The notes beneath the pieces were generated by a model that searched no databases, was not told the DNA's origin, and saw nothing but the letters and a program-made list of their open reading frames with translations. DNA of 64,000 bases from Ralstonia sp. NFACC01 (GTDB lineage: Bacteria; Pseudomonadota; Gammaproteobacteria; Burkholderiales; Burkholderiaceae): positions 310,001 through 374,000 of the forward strand of contig NZ_FOWV01000005.1 of NCBI RefSeq assembly GCF_900115545.1, given 5' to 3'. This document shows positions 26,208 to 35,133 of the stretch, in pieces; position 1 is the stretch's first letter, and the number at the start of each line of letters is the position of its first letter. A program made the position numbers and the translations under genes.

Positions 26208-27623
26208 TTACTGGCCCGACGCCTTGTTCCATTGCAGCGCATTGAGTACCGCCAGCGACATCGCCGTCACCCCCGTCTTGATGGACGGCTCCGGCACGGG
26301 CGCGAACAGTGGCGAATGATTGGTCGGCAGCGGCTTGGCGCCCGGCTTGAGCGAGGCAAAGAACGTCTGCGGATCATTCACGCCGATGAAGAAGAACATT
26401 GACGGGATGCCCGCGTCAACAAACGCCGAGAAATCTTCGCTAGCCGTGATGGGCGGCACGCGCAGCACGCGGTCGTTGCCAAAGGCGGTCTTGAACATCG
26501 CCTCGGTGCGCGCAACCACGGTCGGGTCGTTGTTGACCGCCTTGCCGCCCTCGGTGATCTTGATCTCGGCGTCCGGCGCACCCGACATCTCCGTGACGGC
26601 CTTGGCCGTGCGGCGGATGCCGTCGAGCATCTTCTGACGCACCGCGGGCTTGTATGAGCGAATCGTGCCGCGCAGCAGAACGCTGTCGGGGATGATGTTC
26701 TCGGCGCTGCCGCCCTGGATGGCCCCGATGCTCACCACGCCAAATTCCTGCGGATCTTTCTCTCGGCTGATTACGCTTTGCAGATCGACCACGAAGCGCG
26801 CCGCCATCATCACCGGATCGATAGTCTTGTCGGGTGCAGAGCCATGGCCGCCGCGGCCTTTGAACGTAATCTCCAGCCCGTCGGAGTTGGACGTGATCGG
26901 ACCGCTGTTGAAGACGATCGAACCGTAGGGCCCCGGGCCCGTGTGCAGCGCAAACGCATAGTCAGGCTTGGGAAAGCGCTTGAAGAAGCCGTCGTCGATC
27001 ATGCTCTGCGCGCCCGTCACGGTTTCCTCGGCAGGTTGCGCGACGAACACCAGCGTGCCGTGCCAGCGGTCCTTGAGCGAGACCAACGTCTTGGCCGTGC
27101 CGACCCACGACGCCATGTGTACGTCGTGCCCGCAGCTATGCGCCACGCCCACGTCTTCGCCGCGCCATTTCGTATGGACATGGCTTGCGTAGGGCAGACC
27201 GGTTTTCTCCTCCATCGGCAGTGCGTCGAGTTCAGTACGCACCAGGATCGTCGGGCCCGCCCCATTGCGATAGACCGCGACCACGCCGGTCTTGCCCACG
27301 TGCTCCGTCACGTCGAAGCCGATCTTGCGCATCTGCGCTGCGAGCGTGGCCGCAGTGCGCGTTTCCTGGAACGCCAGTTCCGGATGCGCGTGGATGTCTT
27401 TGTAGAGCAGGTCGAGCTGACCGTATTCGGCATTGACCGCGGCATCCACCGCCGGTTTGATCTGCGCCACGTCGATCCCGCCGGCCGTGGCGCCCGCAGC
27501 CTGTGCAGGCGTGGATGACGTGCCGCCAGGGCTGAACGGAATCTGCGCGAACGTCGGCAAGGCTGCACTGGCCAGCAGCCAAGCAACTGCGGTGCGTTTC
27601 AACCGGATGGGGGGCGTGATCAT
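26208..27623 (-). CDS. Exported M20-family amidohydrolase/carboxypeptidase
   Basis: 471 aa. Start ATG 27623 has AGGAGACATC upstream. A signal peptide (AVAWLLASAALPTFAQ) precedes an M20D (hippurate hydrolase/aminoacylase-like) enzyme: IHAHPELAFQETRTAA, VRTELDALPMEEKTGLPYAS, the metal-site block VAHSCGHDVHMASWVG, PAEETVTGAQSMIDDG with the catalytic Glu pair, and SEDFSAFVDAGIPSMFFFIG. It should free amino acids from N-acylated or peptide substrates outside the cytoplasm. It is 75 bp upstream of the PheC-like gene on the same strand. Confidence 0.88.
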   Translation of the reverse strand: MITPPIRLKRTAVAWLLASAALPTFAQIPFSPGGTSSTPAQAAGATAGGIDVAQIKPAVDAAVNAEYGQLDLLYKDIHAHPELAFQETRTAATLAAQMRKIGFDVTEHVGKTGVVAVYRNGAGPTILVRTELDALPMEEKTGLPYASHVHTKWRGEDVGVAHSCGHDVHMASWVGTAKTLVSLKDRWHGTLVFVAQPAEETVTGAQSMIDDGFFKRFPKPDYAFALHTGPGPYGSIVFNSGPITSNSDGLEITFKGRGGHGSAPDKTIDPVMMAARFVVDLQSVISREKDPQEFGVVSIGAIQGGSAENIIPDSVLLRGTIRSYKPAVRQKMLDGIRRTAKAVTEMSGAPDAEIKITEGGKAVNNDPTVVARTEAMFKTAFGNDRVLRVPPITASEDFSAFVDAGIPSMFFFIGVNDPQTFFASLKPGAKPLPTNHSPLFAPVPEPSIKTGVTAMSLAVLNALQWNKASGQ

Positions 27624-27847
27624 CGATGTCTCCTGTCGTAGTGGCGGCGCCAACAAAGTCGTTGCTTCGTCAATCGATTCGATTATGCAACGCGATTTAC
27701 GGCATGTGCACCCGGGGGCATCCCGAGGTCGATCATTCGCGTTGGGTGGAACACGCTCAGGGGCGAGCGCCACGCTTGGCACTCGGTAGGCGCTTTCCTA
27801 GACTGGGTCAGGTGTGCTGTTCCAGTGAATCGAACATCGAAACGCGG

Positions 27848-28123
27848 ATGAATCCGACGACGTTTTGTCTACAGCTAGCGTTTCGCGATGCCCCGCCCGG
27901 GGAGACGGCGATTCGTGCGGCGCTCGAGGCCGCGCAGCGCGTGCTTGAACGCAGTGGTGTGTCGCCGCGCGAGGCGTTCGCGGCCTACCAGGCCTTCGCC
28001 AGCGGGGCAGGAAGCCCCGATACGCTCGCGCTGACATTTGCCCGCGCCGAGGCTGAGGCCATGGATACGCTGGCCGCGCACGGCTACGCCCGCTATGGCA
28101 CGGTCAGCCTGGCCGCGCTCTAA
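27848..28123 (+). CDS. Small hypothetical protein
   Basis: 91 aa from ATG 27848. Mostly alpha-helical and alanine-rich (AIRAALEAAQRVLERSGVSP, REAFAAYQAFASGAG). No signal or membrane segment. Codon use is normal for the genome. Ribosome-binding site weak. No family recognised. Confidence 0.5.
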   Translation: MNPTTFCLQLAFRDAPPGETAIRAALEAAQRVLERSGVSPREAFAAYQAFASGAGSPDTLALTFARAEAEAMDTLAAHGYARYGTVSLAAL

Positions 28124-28154
28124 GTTTGTTGGGGCGCCAGCCTCGCGCTTCAGC

Positions 28155-29465
28155 TCAGACCTCGGCAGTCTTGCCGCCCAGCCGCCGTGCCGTTTCGGAC
28201 ACATGGCGGTGGATGCGCGCGAGGAAATCGATCTCGGCGGCGCGTGTCGGCGAATGCCCAAGTGCCTGTGACAGATGCGTCGCCACGAATGAAGACTGCG
28301 GCGCCAGCATGCTGATCAGTCGCAGCAACTCGCGGCGCGCCTGGCTGGCGTCGTAGCCGAGGTGATCGGCCAGGGCGAGCAGGGCGTCCTGGTCGATGGA
28401 CTCATAGCGCGCTTGTGCGTCCGGCGCCAGTTCATCGGCATTCCATTCGTTGGCGTAAACCGCCGCGCAGAAGAGGTGGTCGTGCGCCGCAAGACGGACG
28501 CCGTCCGCACCGATGTGGAAATGCAGTGTGCCGGCCGATGCATTGCGCCCGCCGATCAGCAGGCAGAACACCATCCAGCGGAACAGCGCGGCCGTAGCGG
28601 AAGCCGGGTCTGCGCACAGGCCCGCGCATTGCGCGACCTGCTCGACGGTAATCGGAAGGAAGCGGTGTTTGGGTGAGAGCCCCAGCAGCTGCACTGCCGA
28701 GACGACATAGCGCGCCTGCACCAGCGCCGTATCGTCGCTCTTGCAGCGCAGGGTGCGATCAAGGCGCTGCACCACGGCGGCTGTTTCGGGAAACTGGCGC
28801 AGCCCGATGAACGGCGTGTCCAGCCCGATGCTGCGGCCCAATAGCGTCGCCCAGCAGTGGTTGATGGTGGCGTACGGCAGGTGCGCGCCTTCGCCCAGAT
28901 CCAGCCGCACGAAGTGGCTCGATTGAGCGGCATTGGCCGGTGCGGAAAACCGGCCGAGCCACATCGATACCGGCAGGCCGTTTGAGGACAGAAAGGGCAG
29001 GCTGATTTCTTCGGACGTCGCGGCAGCGTCGGTGCCGTAGCGCGCGCGAGGTTCGGCCACATGCAGCGGCGTGCTGCGGGGTGGCCGCCCGACGGTTTGC
29101 TGGAACTGCAGCACGAGATCGCGCTCGGACAGCCCGTCTGCGCGGCCGCTGCATGGTTTGAGGCCGGCGGGCACCAGGGCCAGCGGGCCATCCAGATGCG
29201 GCGCCGCTTGCGCGAGATGCTCCAGCGCGGCGGCGGCGGCCTTGGGCGTGTTGCGTGCCGGTTCAGGCAGCAGGTACTCGAAAAAGTAGCGTACCGGCTG
29301 GGCTTTTGCCGTGTCGGCGATATTGCCGGCGGTGCGTGGCAGGTGCGGGCTCAGATCAAAGCCCTGCGACGAAGCCTGCCAGCGAGAATCGTATTCGAAC
29401 GCCCAACCGCTGCGGCCGCACGATAGCTGACCGATCAGATGCTTATTCAGGTAGACGTCCAGCAT
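28155..29465 (-). CDS. HipA-like protein with degenerate kinase site, no HipB partner
   Basis: 436 aa from ATG 29465. The N-terminus has the HipA-N look (LDVYLNKHLIGQLSCGRSGW, SQGFDLSPHLPRT, PVRYFFEYLLPEP). The C-terminal half keeps the HipA order of blocks, but key kinase residues seem lost: the ATP-site stretch reads HFVRLDLGEGAH (Arg where Lys is expected), and the catalytic loop, usually GNxDxHxKN, reads GGRNASAGTLHF (305-316). The metal-binding Asp region remains as AAHDHLF. Active HipA is a Ser/Thr kinase that targets GltX or similar tRNA synthetases; this one is probably a pseudokinase. No small HTH antitoxin gene lies upstream. Confidence 0.7.
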   Translation of the reverse strand: MLDVYLNKHLIGQLSCGRSGWAFEYDSRWQASSQGFDLSPHLPRTAGNIADTAKAQPVRYFFEYLLPEPARNTPKAAAAALEHLAQAAPHLDGPLALVPAGLKPCSGRADGLSERDLVLQFQQTVGRPPRSTPLHVAEPRARYGTDAAATSEEISLPFLSSNGLPVSMWLGRFSAPANAAQSSHFVRLDLGEGAHLPYATINHCWATLLGRSIGLDTPFIGLRQFPETAAVVQRLDRTLRCKSDDTALVQARYVVSAVQLLGLSPKHRFLPITVEQVAQCAGLCADPASATAALFRWMVFCLLIGGRNASAGTLHFHIGADGVRLAAHDHLFCAAVYANEWNADELAPDAQARYESIDQDALLALADHLGYDASQARRELLRLISMLAPQSSFVATHLSQALGHSPTRAAEIDFLARIHRHVSETARRLGGKTAEV

Positions 29466-30011
29466 GCGCGTATCCAACGTATTTGATGGAGCGTGCTTAG
29501 TCGGCTGTGCAGCGGAGAACCCGCCGGCAATTGGGAATTTGGCTGCTTTGCAGCAAATATGCCATTCCCTTGCACGCCCCTCATCGACCGATGGCGAGCA
29601 TAACAAAGAAAATCTGCGCAACGCGCACGGAAATCCGATTTCGATGATGCAAGTTTCTCAAATCGGATTATCGGATCGTTAAGATCGAGTGCGCGCTGGT
29701 CGATGTTTCAGCTGTCTACTTCAGTTTTGCAGATTTTTTAAATCGAGCTGGAGAGTCAATGCTGACGCCATTGAATAAATTTCACAGGGGCCAGCACGAC
29801 AGGGTATTCATTACAAATCGACGATTTATCGCAGCGGTGCCAACGCTTTGTCGCGCGGCAGGAATCGGCGGGAAATTCCTTCGCAATGTGAGGGCGCAGA
29901 AGGCATAACCGCATGCTTATGAAATCAGCCACGGATTTAAGCGCCGGCTTCAATGGGTGTTGATCGATCCGGGCAGTGCCCCGACCACCGGGGCACGATC
30001 AACGCGGCTAC
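29466..30011. other. AT-richer intergenic region with AAATCG-type inverted repeats
   Basis: About 550 bases between the HipA-like and DMT transporter genes with no convincing gene. It is less GC-rich than its surroundings. A perfect ten-base inverted repeat AATCCGATTT (29632-29641)/AAATCGGATT (29660-29669) and a palindrome AAATCGaCGATTT (29815-29827) are present, and AAATCGAG occurs near 29740. These could be operator sites for the HipA-like gene. A 65-codon minus-strand frame here has no coding character. Confidence 0.45.
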
Positions 30012-30944
30012 TCAACGACCGGAACGCAGAAGCGGATCCTTATCCTTTGCCACGGTCGCCGCATTTGCATGGGCTTTTTTCCCGGGTGCGAACACACCGG
30101 TCGACAGCGACGTGCCGAGCAGGATGACCGCGCAGCCGATCACCATGTTGAGCGTCAACTGCTCGCCCAGGAACAGGATGCCCCACAGCACGCCGAACAC
30201 CGGGATCAGGAAGGTGACCGACACTGCGCGCGTCGGCCCCACGTGCGCGACAAGGCGGAAGAAGAGGATATAGGCGACGCCCGTGCATGCGATGCCCAAG
30301 GCGATGACGTGCAACCACACGCCGCCGGTGGGCGTCTGCGCGGGCCACAACCAGTAGGCCAGCGGTGCAAGCACGATGGTGGCGGCCAATTGGCTGCCGG
30401 TCGCCACGGCCAGCGGCGGCACGCCGGTCAGGAAGCGCTTGGTGTAGCTGCTGGCCACGCCGTACAGCACGGTGGCCGACAGCGCTGCGGCTACCGCCAC
30501 GCCGCCTTGTTTTGCGTCGATGACAGACGATCCGCCCACCAACACGATGACGCCGATAAAGCCGATCGCCAATCCAAGCACGCGCAGCGACGACATCCGC
30601 TCGCCCAGCCAGGTGAAAGCGACGATGGCCGCAAACAAGGGGGCCGCCGCATTGAGCACCGAGGTGAAGCCCGCCGTGAGCGTGAGTTCGGCATAGGCGA
30701 ACAGGCAGAACGGGATGGCCGAATTCAGCACGCCCACGGCCAGCAGATGCGGCCAGTGCGTGCGCAGCGCGCCCATGCCGCCGCGCAAGGTGAGCATTGG
30801 GACGAGAAAGCACGAAGCAATCGCCACGCGCAGCGCAATGAGCGCAACCGGCCCGAAAGGCGGCGCTGCCACACGCATGAACAGGAAGGAGCCGCCCCAT
30901 AGGGCTGCCAGGGTGAGGAGTTCGAGCACGTCGGAGCGGCGCAT
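30012..30944 (-). CDS. EamA/DMT-superfamily transporter
   Basis: 310 aa, ten predicted helices in two EamA repeats: LAALWGGSFLFMRVAAPPFG opens the first, ATVLYGVASSYTKRFLTG the second, ending near LIPVFGVLWGILFLGEQLT. A 25-residue polar tail follows. Drug/metabolite exporters of this group move amino acids or other small metabolites; substrate unknown. It lies about 60 bp downstream of ogt on the same strand. Confidence 0.88.
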   Translation of the reverse strand: MRRSDVLELLTLAALWGGSFLFMRVAAPPFGPVALIALRVAIASCFLVPMLTLRGGMGALRTHWPHLLAVGVLNSAIPFCLFAYAELTLTAGFTSVLNAAAPLFAAIVAFTWLGERMSSLRVLGLAIGFIGVIVLVGGSSVIDAKQGGVAVAAALSATVLYGVASSYTKRFLTGVPPLAVATGSQLAATIVLAPLAYWLWPAQTPTGGVWLHVIALGIACTGVAYILFFRLVAHVGPTRAVSVTFLIPVFGVLWGILFLGEQLTLNMVIGCAVILLGTSLSTGVFAPGKKAHANAATVAKDKDPLLRSGR

Positions 30945-31004
30945 GAAGGGGTCTCGTTATCGTTGTTGGGGTGCTGTGCGCGCATTGTCCGCGTGATTTG
31001 AGTT

Positions 31005-31553
31005 TTATGCAGGTAGCAGTGCCAGCGTGCCTTGGCGGTCGTCGTCGGCCATGGGCAGACGTTCGCCAACCTGCGCGGGATGTCCTTCGAGCCGCAGCAG
31101 CGCGGCCTTGCGCGGCAAGCCGCCGGCATAGCCCGTGAGCGCGCCATCCGCGCCGACCACACGGTGGCACGGGATGGCGATCGAGATCGGGTTGCGGCCC
31201 ACGGCCGTGCCCACCGCGCGCGCATGTTCGCGTGTGAGCCCCAGGCGCGCGGTGATCTGCCCGTACGTGGTGCGACTGCCGAATGCGATGTCGCACAGCA
31301 GGCGCCAGACGTCTTGCTGAAACGGCGTGCCCTGGGGAGCCATCGGCAGATCGAAGTCATGCAGCTTGCCGTCAAAGTACGCGGTGAACTGCGCCTGTGC
31401 CTCGCGGATGACTGGCACCTCCGCGCCTGGCGACATGCGCGCGGCCTGCACGGGAATCGTCTTCTGGCCGGGAAAGAACGCGCCGGTCAGGTGGGTGTCG
31501 GTCGCGGTCAACAGCAGATCGCCGAGCGGGCAGGCAAAGGTGTGGCGGTACAT
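31005..31553 (-). CDS. ogt: Methylated-DNA--protein-cysteine methyltransferase (Ogt)
   Basis: Suicide repair protein that removes the methyl group from O6-methylguanine. 182 aa. The active-site motif is NPISIAIPCHRVVGADGAL with the acceptor Cys in PCHRV; the helix-turn-helix region is seen in FQQDVWRLLCDIAFGSRTTY and GLTREHARAVGTAVGRNP. It lies 9 bp after the Ada-AlkA fusion gene, so the two form an alkylation-repair operon. Confidence 0.95.
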   Translation of the reverse strand: MYRHTFACPLGDLLLTATDTHLTGAFFPGQKTIPVQAARMSPGAEVPVIREAQAQFTAYFDGKLHDFDLPMAPQGTPFQQDVWRLLCDIAFGSRTTYGQITARLGLTREHARAVGTAVGRNPISIAIPCHRVVGADGALTGYAGGLPRKAALLRLEGHPAQVGERLPMADDDRQGTLALLPA

Positions 31554-31562
31554 GGCGGTCGG

Positions 31563-33038
31563 TCAATGCGAAGCGGGTTGGGTGAGCGCATCCTCGCGGT
31601 GCCAGAGATGCATGGCGGCATACGCGCGCCACGGCGCCCACGGTTCTGCGCGCTCGACCATGGCACGGCGCGTAGGAAGCGCGCCGTCTTCGTTGGCGAG
31701 GCGCTTGCGCAGGACGTAATCGCCCAGGGGAAATGCGTTCGGCCAGCCCAGCGCGCGCATGGCGATGTATTGCGCTGTCCATTCGCCGACACCAGGCAGC
31801 GCTTGCAAGGCAGCCAGCGTGGGCGCGAGCGGCACCAGGGGTTCGAGCCGCAGGCTCCCGCCGTCGATGGCGCGGGCCAGCTCGACGACGGCGGCGGCGC
31901 GGCTGGCTTGCAGACCGGTCTGCGCCGACAGCGCTTGCGCATCAATTTTTGCCAATGCGGCAGCGCTCGGAAACGCCATCGACAGCCCTTCGCGCAATTG
32001 CGGCAACGGCACGCCATACACGGCAGTCATGCGCCCGAGAATGCGCCGCGCCTGCACCAGCGAAATGACCTGCCCGGCGATGGCACGTACGGCAATCTCA
32101 AAGCCGTCCACGGCGCCCGGCACCCGCAGGCCTGGCGTTTCGGCAGCCAGCGTGCCGAGGTGCGCGTCCACCAGATCGGGCCGGCAATCGAGGTCGAACA
32201 GCCGTCGCGCGCGGGCCAGGACGGGCGGCATGACGTGCAGCAGGCTGGGCGACAGCGTGAGCGCCACCGCATGGCGTTGCGGCACATTGCGCGCGTGAAG
32301 CCAGCCGATGTGCCGCGCTCCGGCGTAGTCGACGGTGATCGTGCGTGCGTAACTGTCGGCGTCGACCACTTCGACGCCATCGATCGCACGGGCGCGCAAG
32401 AATTCGAGCAATGCCTGCCACGCAAACGGTGGGCGATAGCCCAGCATGAGCGTGGGGCCGTCCTCGGCGCGCGGTGCCGTCGTGCGCGAGCGCAGGCGCG
32501 TGGGCGCAAAGCCGTAGTGCTCGATAAAACCGCTGTTCAGCCTGCGCACGCTCCCGAACCCGGCCGCAAAGGCGACATCGCCGACGGCCATGGCGGTATC
32601 GGTCAGCAGTTGCTTGGCGAGCAGCAGGCGCTGCGTTTGCGCGTACTCGATCGGCGAGACATCGAACTCGGCGCGGAAGATGCGGCGCAAGTGGCGGTCG
32701 GTCACGCCCACGGCTGCGGCAAGCGCGGCAAGGTCGTGCTCTTGCAGAAAGCCTTCGTCGATCATGCGGGCGGCGGCCCGCGCGAGGCTCGACGACATCT
32801 CGGCCAAGCTGTGCCCCGGTGCCAGTTCTGGCCGGCAGCGCAGGCACGGCCGAAAGCCCGCGCGCTCCGCAGCGGCTGCCGTGGTGAAGAAGCGGCAGTT
32901 CTTTTCCAGCGGCGTGCGAACCGCGCACACGGGGCGGCAATATACGCCGGTGGATGTCACACCGACAAAGAACCAGCCGTCAAAGCGACGATCGCGCGAT
33001 TGCACGGCGTGGTAGCAGGCGTTGTGGTCGAGATGCAT
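31563..33038 (-). CDS. Ada N-terminal/AraC regulator fused to AlkA 3-methyladenine glycosylase
   Basis: 491 aa. Residues 1-75 form the Ada zinc domain that accepts methyl groups from phosphotriesters; the four Cys are in YCRPVCAVRT and PCLRCRPE. Residues about 80-185 are an AraC-type DNA-binding domain (GFLQEHDLAALAAAVGVTDR, FAAGFGSVRRLNSGF). Residues about 195-480 are AlkA-like, with the helix-hairpin-helix and catalytic Asp region LQALPGVGEWTAQYIAMRAL followed by PNAFPLGDYVLRK. It would sense alkylation damage, activate transcription and excise alkylated bases. The methyltransferase part of classical Ada is supplied by the adjacent ogt. Confidence 0.93.
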   Translation of the reverse strand: MHLDHNACYHAVQSRDRRFDGWFFVGVTSTGVYCRPVCAVRTPLEKNCRFFTTAAAAERAGFRPCLRCRPELAPGHSLAEMSSSLARAAARMIDEGFLQEHDLAALAAAVGVTDRHLRRIFRAEFDVSPIEYAQTQRLLLAKQLLTDTAMAVGDVAFAAGFGSVRRLNSGFIEHYGFAPTRLRSRTTAPRAEDGPTLMLGYRPPFAWQALLEFLRARAIDGVEVVDADSYARTITVDYAGARHIGWLHARNVPQRHAVALTLSPSLLHVMPPVLARARRLFDLDCRPDLVDAHLGTLAAETPGLRVPGAVDGFEIAVRAIAGQVISLVQARRILGRMTAVYGVPLPQLREGLSMAFPSAAALAKIDAQALSAQTGLQASRAAAVVELARAIDGGSLRLEPLVPLAPTLAALQALPGVGEWTAQYIAMRALGWPNAFPLGDYVLRKRLANEDGALPTRRAMVERAEPWAPWRAYAAMHLWHREDALTQPASH

Positions 33039-33176
33039 GGTAGTGATCGGGTGACTTGGCAGCTAGTCTAGCCCTGTCGAGTCGCATGGGTTCGCCGGAT
33101 TCGGACACATCCCTCGATGTCAAAAACGCGGCATCTCGGCACAATTGCGGACACAACAACACATCGGGAGATCGGC

Positions 33177-33923
33177 ATGTCCAAGACCATCGTCATTACC
33201 GGCGGGAGCCGGGGTATCGGCCGCGCCACGGCGGTACTGTGTGGCCAACGCGGCTGGTCTGTCGCGCTGCAATATCGCGGCAACCGGCAGGCGGCGGAAG
33301 AGACGGTGGGGCTGATCGAACAGGCGGGCGGCCACGCGCTGGCGGTGCAGGGCGATGTGTCGAGCGATGAAGATGTGATCGCGCTATTCGAGGCCGCGAC
33401 GGGGCGCTTTGGCGCGCTGCATGGCGTGGTCAACAACGCCGGCATCGTGGCGGAGGCTCAGGACGTGGCCGACATGACCACGCACCGGCTGCGCACGATG
33501 TTCGAGACGAATGTGCTGGGCGCCTTTCTGGTAGCGCGCGAGGCAGCGCGGCGGCTGTCGACGTCGCGCGGTGGCGTGGGCGGTTCGGTGGTGAATGTGT
33601 CGTCGGCGGCATCGCGGCTGGGGTCGCCGCACGAGTATGTCGACTACGCCGCATCAAAGGGTGCTGTCGACGCCATGACGCTGGGGTTGGCGCGTGAACT
33701 CGGGCGCGATGGCGTGCGCGTCAATGCCGTGCGCCCCGGTTTGATCGAGACCGATATTCACGCCTCAGGCGGCCAGCCCGATCGGGCGCAGCGCCTGGGC
33801 GGCGCCACGCCGATCGGCCGGCCCGGCACGCCGCAGGAAGTGGCCGAGACCATCGTCTGGCTGCTCTCCGATGCGGCGTCTTACGTGACGGGCGCGCTGC
33901 TGGATTGTTCGGGTGGGCGCTGA
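33177..33923 (+). CDS. Short-chain dehydrogenase/reductase
   Basis: 248 aa; start ATG 33177 has GGGAG upstream. Rossmann motif ITGGSRGIGRATAVLCGQRG, VNNAG, the catalytic Ser in VVNVSSAASRLGSP, and the YxxxK pair in YVDYAASKGAVDAMTLGLAR; NAVRPGLIETDIHASGG follows. Similar to 3-ketoacyl reductase or glucose dehydrogenase-type SDRs; substrate unknown. Divergent from the alkylation-repair operon. Confidence 0.9.
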   Translation: MSKTIVITGGSRGIGRATAVLCGQRGWSVALQYRGNRQAAEETVGLIEQAGGHALAVQGDVSSDEDVIALFEAATGRFGALHGVVNNAGIVAEAQDVADMTTHRLRTMFETNVLGAFLVAREAARRLSTSRGGVGGSVVNVSSAASRLGSPHEYVDYAASKGAVDAMTLGLARELGRDGVRVNAVRPGLIETDIHASGGQPDRAQRLGGATPIGRPGTPQEVAETIVWLLSDAASYVTGALLDCSGGR

Positions 33924-33930
33924 TCGGCAA

Positions 33931-34815
33931 TCAGGCATTCGCTCCGGAGCGGAAGGTATCGCACTGGCGAAGGTCGCCGCCATCGAAGCCCTGGCGGAAC
34001 CAGTGCATGCGCTGCTCAGACGTGCCGTGCGTGAAGGCGTCGGGCGTGACGCTGCGGCCGGCGTTGCGCTGCAGCGTGTCGTCGCCGATGGCGTGCGCGG
34101 CGGTCAGCGCCTGCTCCAGGTCGCCGCGCTCCAGCAGGCCGCGCTGCTGTGCAAAGTGGCCCCACACGCCGGCCAGGCAATCGGCCTGCAGCTCCAGCTT
34201 GACCGAGAGCGCATTGGCTGCAGCCGGTGATTTACCGGCTTGCGCGCGGTTGACCTTCTCCGACACGCCCAGCAGGTTCTGCACGTGATGGCCGACCTCG
34301 TGCGCGACGACGTACGCGGCGGCAAAGTCGCCCGGGGCGCCAAACTTGCGGCGCAGTTCATCGAAGAAGCCGAGGTCAAGGTAGACCTTGGTGTCGGCCG
34401 GGCAATAGAACGGGCCAACTGCCGAAGTGGCGTCGCCGCAGCCTGAGCGGATGCCCTGGCGGAACAGCACCAGCTTGGGCGGCTGATACGCGCGGCCGGC
34501 TTGCTTGAACAGTTGCGTCCAGGTGTCTTCGGTGTCGCCCAGCACGTGCGAAACCAATTGCTTGCTGCGGTCGTTGTCGGTCTCGCCGGTGGGTCGGGCA
34601 GGACTGTGCTGCGCGGATTGCGTCGGCGCGTTCTGCGATACCTGCATCACCATGCTGAGGATTTCCAGCGGGTTCTTGCCCATCAGCAAGCCCACGACGG
34701 CGACGATTGCGATGCCGCCGATGCCCAGCCGCATGCCGCCGCCGCCGAAGCCGCCGCCAGAGGAGGCGCGCTCATCCTCGACGTTATTGCTTTCGCGCAT
34801 GTCATCCCAACGCAC
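33931..34815 (-). CDS. ypfJ: YpfJ-type neutral zinc metallopeptidase
   Basis: 294 aa. One transmembrane helix near the N-terminus (LGIGGIAIVAVVGLLMG) after a Gly-rich start; the rest is likely periplasmic. Zinc motif HEVGHHVQNLLG, with SGCGDATSAVGPFYCPAD, VYLDLGFFDELRRKFG and ELQADCLAGVWGHFA typical of the family. Substrate not known. Convergent with the SDR gene, seven bases apart. Confidence 0.9.
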   Translation of the reverse strand: MRWDDMRESNNVEDERASSGGGFGGGGMRLGIGGIAIVAVVGLLMGKNPLEILSMVMQVSQNAPTQSAQHSPARPTGETDNDRSKQLVSHVLGDTEDTWTQLFKQAGRAYQPPKLVLFRQGIRSGCGDATSAVGPFYCPADTKVYLDLGFFDELRRKFGAPGDFAAAYVVAHEVGHHVQNLLGVSEKVNRAQAGKSPAAANALSVKLELQADCLAGVWGHFAQQRGLLERGDLEQALTAAHAIGDDTLQRNAGRSVTPDAFTHGTSEQRMHWFRQGFDGGDLRQCDTFRSGANA

Positions 34816-35133
34816 GATGTTCTCCTTGAGAGGCCTGTGAGGCTAGTAGGGCAGGGTCATTCCGGGCGTCACACCCGGTAAACTTTGCAAAGTCTACCTG
34901 CTGTGCGTACGTACGGGCATGCCGCCGCGCTGCCGAATCGTCTGTACGCAGGGCTGGTGCGAGCAACGGCAAGGGCTGGCGGCGTTTTGCGGCATCGCAC
35001 AAAGCCCGGCAGGAAACTTGCTAACCAAGGCTGCTCATCCTCCGTCCGGCTGTCACACAGATGACATGCGGCGGTTCCCGAATAACGTTCGGTAGCAGAT
35101 GACGCTGCCGATCCATTATTTCGAGTTCTTACC
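34816..35133. other. Intergenic region with a short palindrome
   Basis: About 320 bases between divergent genes. A 12-base perfect palindrome ACTTTGCAAAGT lies near 34874-34885 within a larger imperfect repeat, and CCGAATAACGTTCGG near 35079-35093. Both could be regulator sites; no RNA gene or repeat family was seen. Confidence 0.4.

Noticed and set aside
29756-29953. Possible HipB antitoxin upstream of the HipA-like gene
   Set aside because: The 65-codon frame has no helix-turn-helix pattern and no ribosome-binding site.
31032-33071. Long plus-strand open frame across the alkylation-repair operon
   Set aside because: Antisense shadow of ogt and the Ada-AlkA fusion, both of which have full family motifs.
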